This document shows, piece after piece, positions 58,226 through 64,000 of a stretch of DNA of 64,000 nucleotides. Origin of the DNA: JAJEAD01 sp965221555 (GTDB lineage: Bacteria; Pseudomonadota; Gammaproteobacteria; HK1); assembly GCA_965221555.1 (NCBI GenBank), contig OZ244895.1, positions 3,782,001 through 3,846,000 of the forward strand, in the 5' to 3' direction. The first letter of the stretch is position 1, and each line of letters opens with the position of its first letter. The translations under genes were made by a program, and so were the position numbers. Under the pieces are notes generated by a model that saw only the letters and a program-made list of their open reading frames with translations, was not told the DNA's origin and did no database searches.

Positions 58226-59146
58226 ATGTCCCTCGACCCGCGCATCTCGCTGCGGCACGCGCTCCGGCACGCCGGCGCGACCCTGCGCCTCGCCCTCCTG
58301 CTGGGCCCGACCACCCTGTTCCTGGGGGTGTGCTTCCTGGGCCCGCTGGTGGTCATGGCGCTCTACAGCCTCCTCGAGCCGGGCCTCTACGGCGGCGTGG
58401 AGTGGCGCTTCTACCACTGGAACTACGGCCGGATCCTGGGTTGGGCCGATGGCGAGTGGGAAGACTTCGATCCGGTCTACATCCGCATCTTCCTGCGCTC
58501 GGCGCGGCTCGCGCTCACCAACGTGGCGATCACGCTGGTCATCTGCTATCCGGCCGCGCTCTGGGTCAGTCGGCTCTCCGCGCGCTGGCGCAACATCGTG
58601 GTCTTCTTCATCGCGCTCCCCTTCTTCGTCAGTCTCGTGGTGCGCCTCTTCGCGTGGGTGCTGATCCTCCGCCCGAGCGGATTCCTCAACTCGACCCTGC
58701 TCGGCCTCGGCATCATCTCCGAGCCCATCGACATCATCTTCACCGAGACCGCGGTGCTGATCGGGATGGCCTATATCCTCCTTCCCTTCATGTTCCTGCC
58801 CATATACGCGAGCGTGGAGAAGCTCGACCGCTCGCTGCACGAGGCGTCCTACGACCTCGGCGGCGGCCCCTTGCAGACCTTCTTCCGCGTCACCCTGCCG
58901 CTCACCATGCCGGGCATCGCCGCGGGCGCGGTGCTGGTGTTCATCCCCAGCCTCGGCAACTTCATCGTCCCCGACATCCTGGGAGGGGCGCGGGTGCTGA
59001 TGATCGGCAACCTGGTCGAGCAGCAGTTCCTCTCCGCCCGCAACTGGCCCTTCGGGTCCGCGCTCTCGGTGATGATCATGGCGGTGATGTTCGCCCTGAT
59101 CCTCTTCTACCTGTCCCGGCTCGGGCGCAACGAGGCGCGAAGCTGA
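58226..59146 (+). CDS. potB: Polyamine ABC transporter permease PotB-like
   Basis: A 306-residue permease with six main helices. LGPTTLFLGVCFLGPLVVMALYSL opens the protein, and the EAA loop that binds PotA is in LHEASYDLGGGPLQTFFRVTLPLTMPGI. The 60-residue periplasmic loop after helix one (YGGVEWRFYHWNYGRILGW) is typical of PotB. ATG 58226 lies 4 bp after the PotA stop. Its TGA shares a base with the PotC ATG. Confidence 0.9.
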   Translation: MSLDPRISLRHALRHAGATLRLALLLGPTTLFLGVCFLGPLVVMALYSLLEPGLYGGVEWRFYHWNYGRILGWADGEWEDFDPVYIRIFLRSARLALTNVAITLVICYPAALWVSRLSARWRNIVVFFIALPFFVSLVVRLFAWVLILRPSGFLNSTLLGLGIISEPIDIIFTETAVLIGMAYILLPFMFLPIYASVEKLDRSLHEASYDLGGGPLQTFFRVTLPLTMPGIAAGAVLVFIPSLGNFIVPDILGGARVLMIGNLVEQQFLSARNWPFGSALSVMIMAVMFALILFYLSRLGRNEARS

Positions 59147-59973
59147 TGCGCCGGCGCGCGTCCTGGTCCGGGCGCATCCTCGGCGTCTGGGGCTTCCTGT
59201 TCCTGTTCTTCGTCTACGCCCCGATCCTGGTGGTGGTGGCCTTCTCCTTCAATTCCAACCCGATCAACATGATGATCTGGAGCGGGTTCACCTTCGACTG
59301 GTACTGGTCGATCTTCGGCCAACCCACCCAGCTCAACGAGCAGACGCTCTACGTCGAGTCGACGGACCAGCTGCTCGCGGCGGTCCGCAACAGTCTCAGC
59401 GTCGCCGCCGTCACCACGGTGGTCTCGACGGTGCTCGGCACGATGACCGCGCTCGCGCTCTACCGCTACCGCTTCCGGGCGCAGCGTTTCTATCAGGGAA
59501 TCCTCTACATGCCGATGGTGATGCCCGACATCGTGCTCGGCATCGCACTGCTGGTGTTCTTCGTGAACTTCGGCGTCTCGCTCGGTCTCGTTTCCATCAT
59601 CGTCGGGCACTGCACCTTCCTGATCTCCTACGTGTTCGTAGTGGTCAGCGCGCGCCTCGCGGGAATGGACGACACCCTGGAGCAGGCGTCGGCGGACCTC
59701 GGCGCCAACGAGTGGACGACCTTTCGCCGGATCACGCTGCCCCAGATCCTTCCCGGCGTGATCGGCGGCGCCCTGCTCGCCTTCATCATCTCGATGGACG
59801 ACCTGGTGATCACCTACTTCATCGCCGGGGTCGACTCGACCACCCTGCCCCTGTTCATCTACGGGATGCTGCGGCGCGGCATAAAACCCGAGATCAACGC
59901 CATCGCAACCCTGATGCTGGTGTTCTCGTTCGTGGTGGCTTCGCTGGGGCTCTACCTGAGACGGCGGGACTGA
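59146..59973 (+). CDS. potC: Polyamine ABC transporter permease PotC-like
   Basis: A 275-residue permease. Six helices: FLFLFFVYAPILVVVAFSF, then SVAAVTTVVSTVLGTMTALALYRYRF, the LYMPMVMPDIVLGIALLVFF region, and the EAA loop LEQASADLGANEWTTFRRITLPQILPGV. ISMDDLVITYFIAG is typical of PotC/PotI. With PotA and PotB it completes the importer. The TGA at 59971-59973 is followed within a few bases by repeat copy G. Confidence 0.9.
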   Translation: MRRRASWSGRILGVWGFLFLFFVYAPILVVVAFSFNSNPINMMIWSGFTFDWYWSIFGQPTQLNEQTLYVESTDQLLAAVRNSLSVAAVTTVVSTVLGTMTALALYRYRFRAQRFYQGILYMPMVMPDIVLGIALLVFFVNFGVSLGLVSIIVGHCTFLISYVFVVVSARLAGMDDTLEQASADLGANEWTTFRRITLPQILPGVIGGALLAFIISMDDLVITYFIAGVDSTTLPLFIYGMLRRGIKPEINAIATLMLVFSFVVASLGLYLRRRD

Positions 59974-59978
59974 CAAGG

Positions 59979-60160
59979 CCGCAACGTTCACAGATTTTCG
60001 GCCGCTTCGGGCGCCAGGATCCCATGACAGTGGAGCGCATGGCCCGAGAGACGCGCAAGACGCAGCCGACAAGAAGTCGAAAGCGCCTTGAGGGAGTACG
60101 GCACGCCGACACGAGAAGACTGGTGTCCGCAGCAGGAAATCGGTGAAATTTGCAGGTCAG
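59979..60160 (-). repeat. Repeat copy G: short form, second end type
   Basis: About 180 bp in reverse orientation. The left end CGCAACGTTCACAGATTTTC and right end (rc) CTGCAAATTTCACCGATTTC are imperfect inverted repeats. The core on the minus strand has GGTGTCCGC-equivalents and GTACTCCCTCAAGGCGC. No 4-bp duplication remains. It starts 5 bp after the potC stop, and its right end directly adjoins AGGAGG, the Shine-Dalgarno of the next gene. Confidence 0.75.
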
Positions 60161-60172
60161 GAGGGGAACATC

Positions 60173-61276
60173 ATGAGATCGGCGCGCGGACGAGACATCG
60201 GACTGCCCTTCCCCGGAGAGACGGGCCGGCACAACGCCATCACCGACGTGCCCGGGGTCGAGGTCGGCTACCGTACCCGGATCGAGGGCGATGGCCCGCT
60301 GGCGCCGGGCCGCGGGCCGGTGCGCACCGGAGTGACCGCGATCCTCCCGCTCGGCCGCAACCCGGAGCCGCAGCCGGTGTGGGCGGGGATGTACGCGCTC
60401 AACGGCAACGGAGAGATGACCGGGACGCACTGGATCCACGACGGCGGATACTTCGTCGGGCCGGTGTGCATCACCAACACCCACAGCGTCGGCATCGTCC
60501 ACCACGCCGCGACGCGCTGGATGATCCGCACCTACGCCGACGCCTGGGAACGCAACCACCTCTGGGCGATGCCGGTGGTGGCCGAGACCTACGACGGGGT
60601 GCTGAACGACATCAACGGCCAGCACATCGACGAGGCGGACGCGCTCGCGGCGCTCGACGCGGCCGCACCCGGCCCGGTGGCGGAAGGCAACGTCGGCGGT
60701 GGCACCGGCATGATCGCCTACGAGTTCAAGGGCGGCACCGGCACCGCCTCGCGGCGCCTTTCCATCGACGGCGCCGCGTTCCAGGTCGGCGCCCTGGTGC
60801 AGGCCAACCACGGGCTGCGACCTTGGCTCACGATTCTGGGGCGGCGGGTGGGAGAGGCGATGCCCGAGGATCGCCTCGCCGACGCCGAGCAGGGCTCCAT
60901 CATCGCGATCCTCGCAACCGATCTGCCGATGGCGCCGCACCAGCTCCGGCGTCTCGCCAAGCGCGCCGCGATCGGCGTCGGGCGCGGCGGAACCCCGGGC
61001 GGCAACAACTCCGGCGACATCTTCCTCGCCTTCAGCACCGCCAACCGCGGCCCCCTGCCCCAGCTCGCAGGGCCCAGGCGCACGCTGGAGACCCTCAACG
61101 ACGAGCACTTCGATCCCGTCTATCTCGCCGCGGTCGAGGCGATCGAGGAAGCGGTGGTGAACGCTATGCTCGCGGCCGAGGACATGACCACGCTTCGTCC
61201 CGCGGGCCGCGTCTGCCGGGCCATCGATCCGCAGCGGCTGCGCCGCCTCTTTGCGGGCGAGGCGGCCACGTCCTGA
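60173..61276 (+). CDS. P1-family aminopeptidase/D-esterase (DmpA-like)
   Basis: A 367-residue self-processing N-terminal-nucleophile enzyme of the DmpA (S58) family. NAITDVPGVEVGYRTRIEG is the family start; GNVGGGTGMIAYEFKGGTGTASR forms part of the active site; self-cleavage is expected in GGNNSGDIFLAFST before the Ser, which becomes the new N-terminal nucleophile. These enzymes release N-terminal L-residues or act on D-amino acid amides and beta-peptides. AGGAGG 8 nt before ATG 60173 fixes the start. The Shine-Dalgarno sits at the very edge of repeat copy G. Confidence 0.88.
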   Translation: MRSARGRDIGLPFPGETGRHNAITDVPGVEVGYRTRIEGDGPLAPGRGPVRTGVTAILPLGRNPEPQPVWAGMYALNGNGEMTGTHWIHDGGYFVGPVCITNTHSVGIVHHAATRWMIRTYADAWERNHLWAMPVVAETYDGVLNDINGQHIDEADALAALDAAAPGPVAEGNVGGGTGMIAYEFKGGTGTASRRLSIDGAAFQVGALVQANHGLRPWLTILGRRVGEAMPEDRLADAEQGSIIAILATDLPMAPHQLRRLAKRAAIGVGRGGTPGGNNSGDIFLAFSTANRGPLPQLAGPRRTLETLNDEHFDPVYLAAVEAIEEAVVNAMLAAEDMTTLRPAGRVCRAIDPQRLRRLFAGEAATS

Positions 61277-61454
61277 AGCGTGTTCGACCGCGATCTCGTT
61301 CACCGTGTAGCGACCCCGCCAGGCGCCTCCACCGCCTGTCTCCTCGATCCGCGAAGCGAAGCCGCACAGAGGCCGGAAGAGGCAGGGGAGACGGGGCGGC
61401 CAGACCCGATGCGATGCTTGCGGGCGTGAAGCGCGCCGCGGGCGGGAGACCGAC

Positions 61455-61946
61455 TCAGCGCACCTCGTTCAGTCGTCCCGTCGTGACGTCGTAGACGAAA
61501 CCGCGTATCCGGTCCTTGACGGGAATGAAGGGGCAGGCCCGGATGCGTTGCATGGACCGGCGCACACTCTCCTCGAGATTGGAGAAGGCTTCCAGCGCGA
61601 AGGGCGGACGCTGACCGGTCTCGGCTTCGATCTGGTCTTTCAATTCGTCGTCCCGGAAGGTCGTCATGCCGCACTGGGTGTGCTGGATGAGGACGATCTC
61701 GGTGGTACCGAGCAGGCGCTGGGAGATCAGGAGCGACCGCAGCACGTCTTCGGTCACCACGCCACCCGCATTGCGGATGACGTGGGCGTCCCCTTCCTTG
61801 AGCCCCAGCATGCGCCCGGTCTCGATGCGCGCGTCCATGCAGGTGACGATTGCGGTCCGCTTTCCGGGAGCACCCGGAAGGTCGCCCCGATCGAAGGTCT
61901 CGGCGTAGGCGGCGTTGTTGGCGAGAAGGGTATCGGTCCAGGACAT
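61455..61946 (-). CDS. Beta-class carbonic anhydrase
   Basis: A 163-residue zinc enzyme interconverting CO2 and bicarbonate. Zn ligands C36 (VTCMDAR), H89 and C92 (IQHTQCGM) with the D38/R40 dyad are present. HVIRNAGGVVTEDVLRSLLISQRLLGT is the conserved core. The length fits the short beta-class type D-like group found in many bacteria. It is a single gene, convergent with the DmpA-like gene and downstream of repeat copy H. Supplying bicarbonate for carboxylases is a general role; no partner is nearby. Confidence 0.88.
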   Translation of the reverse strand: MSWTDTLLANNAAYAETFDRGDLPGAPGKRTAIVTCMDARIETGRMLGLKEGDAHVIRNAGGVVTEDVLRSLLISQRLLGTTEIVLIQHTQCGMTTFRDDELKDQIEAETGQRPPFALEAFSNLEESVRRSMQRIRACPFIPVKDRIRGFVYDVTTGRLNEVR

Positions 61947-62118
61947 CGTCAGATTAAGGGCGGAATCGAGACCAGCCGCGATGTCTCATCCACGGTCATC
62001 GCTGGCATCGCAAGGGCGCAGCATCCCATGGTAACCGGTCGCATCGACTTCAAGTGAACTCACAACGCGCAAGCCGGAGACGGACGAAACTCCGGCGGCT
62101 GAAGGTCGGATCCAGGTA

Positions 62119-62302
62119 GCCGGAAAACTTCACCGATTTCTCAACTGGCGGACGCCAACATGCCCGCGTCAGCGGGTCGTACTCCCTCAAGCCGCAACGA
62201 CTTAGTGTCGGCTACGCTTGCGCGTCTTTCGGCCAGTGCGCCCCACTATCACCGCATCTTTGCGCCCGAAGCGGCCGAAAATCGGTGATGTTTTCGGGCT
62301 TG
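62119..62302 (+). repeat. Repeat copy H: short form, third end type
   Basis: About 184 bp. Left end AGCCGGAAAACTTCACCGAT and right end (rc) AAGCCCGAAAACATCACCGA are inverted repeats with a few mismatches. The core holds GGTCGTACTCCCTCAAGCCG and GTGTCGGCTACGCTTGCGCG as in copies A and D. No direct 4-bp duplication is clear. It fills the space between the carbonic anhydrase and leuD genes and ends 9 bp before the leuD stop codon. Confidence 0.82.
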
Positions 62303-62310
62303 CGGCGCAC

Positions 62311-62940
62311 TCAGGTCGGGACGGGCTCCGCCGAACGATATCCCCGGGTGTAGGGAAGGCGCTCGTAGACCTCGTGCACCCGCGCCGCGTTCGCCACCAG
62401 CTGGCCGGTGCTGTCCCAGTGTCCATCGAGCAGCGCGCGCCGGCGGTTCTCGGGCAGCGTGATGGGCACGCGCAGATTGCCCCCCCGAACCTCCATGCGC
62501 TCGAGATCCACGCAGAACTCCAAGGCGGGGTCCGCCTCCGCCGCCTCCTGCAACTTCGCTATCGCAGCGGGTTCCGCCCGAACGGCGGGAACGCCGATCA
62601 TCTCGCAGTTGCCGGCGAAGATCTCTCCATAGGAGATGCCGACCACTGCCTCTATCCCCCAGCGTCGGAGGGATTGCGGCGCGTGCTCGCGGCTCGACCC
62701 GCAACCGAAGTTGGCGTTCACCAACAGGATCCGGGCGCCGCGGGCGCCGTCGCGATTGAAGGGATGCTCGCGCTCCTGGCCGTCGGTGTCGAAGCGCTCG
62801 TCGTGAAAGGGGTACTCGCCGAGCTCCGAGAAGGTCAGCGCCTTGAGGTAGCGGGCGGGGATGATGCGGTCGGTATCGATATCGTTGCCGCGCACCGCGA
62901 TCGCCCGCCCCTCGATCTGCCGAACACCGAGATCCGTCAT
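62311..62940 (-). CDS. leuD: 3-isopropylmalate dehydratase small subunit LeuD
   Basis: A 209-residue aconitase-swivel domain subunit. GNDIDTDRIIPARYLKALTF and ANFGCGSSREHAPQSLRRWGIEAVVG are diagnostic of LeuD; FAGNCEMIGVPAV follows. With LeuC it isomerises 2- to 3-isopropylmalate in leucine biosynthesis. The ATG at 62940 follows leuC by 17 bp in the same transcript. A related small-subunit role in citraconate/homoaconitate chemistry cannot be fully excluded. Confidence 0.92.
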   Translation of the reverse strand: MTDLGVRQIEGRAIAVRGNDIDTDRIIPARYLKALTFSELGEYPFHDERFDTDGQEREHPFNRDGARGARILLVNANFGCGSSREHAPQSLRRWGIEAVVGISYGEIFAGNCEMIGVPAVRAEPAAIAKLQEAAEADPALEFCVDLERMEVRGGNLRVPITLPENRRRALLDGHWDSTGQLVANAARVHEVYERLPYTRGYRSAEPVPT

Positions 62941-62957
62941 GTCTCGCTCCTCCGCAC

Positions 62958-64000
62958 TCAGGTCAGGGCGCGGGCGTCGCTCACCCGCCCTTCGAGCGCC
63001 GCCGCCGTCGCCATCGAAGGCGACATGAGCAGAGTCCGGCCGCGCGGGCTGCCCTGGCGCCCGATGAAGTTCCGGTTGCTGGTGCTCGCGCAGACCTGGT
63101 CGCCCACCAGCTTGTCGGTGTTCATGCCCAGGCACATCGAGCAGCCGGCGTGGCGCCACTCGAACCCGGCCTGCGTGAACACCTGGTCGAGCCCTTCCTC
63201 CTCCGCCTGCCGCTTCACCGCCTGCGAGCCAGGCACCACGATGGCCTTGACGCCCTCGGCGACCCGGCGCCCGCGGGCCAGCTCCGCGGCGGTACGCAGA
63301 TCGCTGATCCGGGAGTTGGTGCAGCTTCCGATGAAGCAGACGTCGATCGGCACCTCGGTCATCTTCTGGCCCGACCGGAACCCCATGTGGGCGTAGGCGC
63401 GCTCCACCGTCGGGCGCTCCGCCTCTTCGAAGCTCGCGAGATCGGGCAGCGGCTCGTGGACCCCGACGCTCTGCCCGGGGTGGATCCCCCAGGTCACCAT
63501 CGGCTCGACGTCCTCTCCCTTCATCTCCACCAGGTCGTCGTAGCGCGCGTCCGGGTCCGAGGCGAAGGAGCGCCAGTGCGCGAGCGCCGCCTCCCAGTCC
63601 TCCCCGCGCGGGGCGTGCTCGCGACCCTCCAGGTAGTCGAAGGTGGTCTGGTCGGGATTGACGTAGCCGACGCGCGCCCCGCCCTCGATCGACATGTTGC
63701 ACACCGTCATCCGGGCCTCCATCGACATCCCTTCGATCACGCTTCCCGCGTACTCGTAGGCGTAGCCGATGCCGCCCTTGACGCCGAGGCGCCGGATGAT
63801 GTGGAGGATCACGTCCTTCGCCTCCACCCCGGGCGCAAGCGCGCCGTTCATCTCGATGCGTCGCACGCGCAGGGGATCCAGACTCAGGCACTGCGAGGCG
63901 AGCACGTCGCGCACCTGACTGGTGCCGATGCCGAAAGCGAGCGTGCCGAAGGCGCCGTGGGTGGCGGTGTGGGAGTCGCCGCAGGCCACCGTCATCCCGG
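62958..64000 (-). CDS. leuC: 3-isopropylmalate dehydratase large subunit LeuC, 5' end outside the window
   Basis: 346 residues of the aconitase-type large subunit; the frame is open to the right edge, so about 120 N-terminal residues are missing. CGDSHTATHGAFGTLAFGIGTSQVRDVLASQ, EGGARVGYVNPDQTTFDYLEG and the Fe-S cysteines in FIGSCTNSR and HAGCSMCLGMN are present. ASTSNRNFIGRQGS is the conserved substrate loop. It makes a 4Fe-4S enzyme with LeuD for leucine biosynthesis and leads the leuCD operon, which continues upstream out of view. Confidence 0.93.
   Translation of the reverse strand, partial: GMTVACGDSHTATHGAFGTLAFGIGTSQVRDVLASQCLSLDPLRVRRIEMNGALAPGVEAKDVILHIIRRLGVKGGIGYAYEYAGSVIEGMSMEARMTVCNMSIEGGARVGYVNPDQTTFDYLEGREHAPRGEDWEAALAHWRSFASDPDARYDDLVEMKGEDVEPMVTWGIHPGQSVGVHEPLPDLASFEEAERPTVERAYAHMGFRSGQKMTEVPIDVCFIGSCTNSRISDLRTAAELARGRRVAEGVKAIVVPGSQAVKRQAEEEGLDQVFTQAGFEWRHAGCSMCLGMNTDKLVGDQVCASTSNRNFIGRQGSPRGRTLLMSPSMATAAALEGRVSDARALT

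Noticed and set aside
12601..62302. CRISPR array as explanation for the dispersed repeats
   Set aside because: Copies are 176-287 bp, kilobases apart, in both orientations and have inverted-repeat ends; there are no regularly spaced short repeats or cas genes.

Overview
This is a GC-rich bacterial chromosome segment with dense coding on both strands. The elongator tRNA-Met (CCA encoded, closely resembling the E. coli gene), the many short operons for import and breakdown of small organic compounds, and the TRAP, ABC and flavin-enzyme content suggest a heterotrophic proteobacterium. It is most likely a gammaproteobacterium from a poorly sampled lineage. That placement is inference from one tRNA and gene content.

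Layout. 0-9.6 kb: tail of a sulfatase; a trimethylamine-dehydrogenase-like flavin/Fe-S enzyme; a YbdK-type carboxylate-amine ligase; and a minus-strand operon of a serine-glyoxylate-type aminotransferase, an enolase-superfamily enzyme and a TRAP transporter (dctP-dctQ-dctM). 9.7-18.2 kb: a 965-residue FAD/Fe-S D-2-hydroxyacid dehydrogenase, a uronate-dehydrogenase-like enzyme, a luciferase-like oxidoreductase, an MFS carrier, a SelA/DgaE-like PLP enzyme and tRNA-Met. The 4-18 kb stretch reads as a sugar-acid and hydroxyacid catabolic region. 18.4-27.1 kb: a Tat-exported solute-binding protein, an ArsI/CadI-like VOC protein, an EamA exporter with an ArsR regulator, a creatinase-fold protein, an IS1182-type transposase remnant, a RutA-like monooxygenase and an exported agmatine-deiminase-family protein.

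27.5-34.1 kb is a defence island. A SIR2 gene and a HerA ATPase gene overlap by 4 bp, followed by an uncatalogued 45-codon ORF and a DUF1828/DUF1829 gene. Upstream lies a DUF4062/GHKL protein with two copies of a winged-helix module joined by Gly-Gln repeats. 34.1-43.8 kb: a thiolase, an HMG-CoA-synthase-like/DUF35 fusion, a second thiolase, a DszA/NtaA-type monooxygenase, a GH84 enzyme, a homocysteine methyltransferase-family protein, a GFA protein and a MarR regulator. 44.1-55.4 kb is an amide-utilisation cluster: an AmiC-like sensor without signal peptide, a flotillin, a five-component urea/amide ABC importer whose last ATPase is fused in frame to an amidase, and an acyl-CoA ligase. 55.8-64 kb: polyamine ABC genes, a DmpA-type peptidase, a beta-carbonic anhydrase, leuD and partial leuC.

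The most striking non-coding signal is a dispersed family of at least nine elements, about 176-178 bp (short form) or 285 bp (long form), with ~20-bp terminal inverted repeats. Three intact copies are flanked by 4-bp direct duplications (TTAG, TTAG, CTAA), so they look like non-autonomous MITE-type transposons. They fill intergenic gaps, often directly after stop codons; two pairs are in tandem, and one copy sits between potD and potA. No transposase that could move them is present here.
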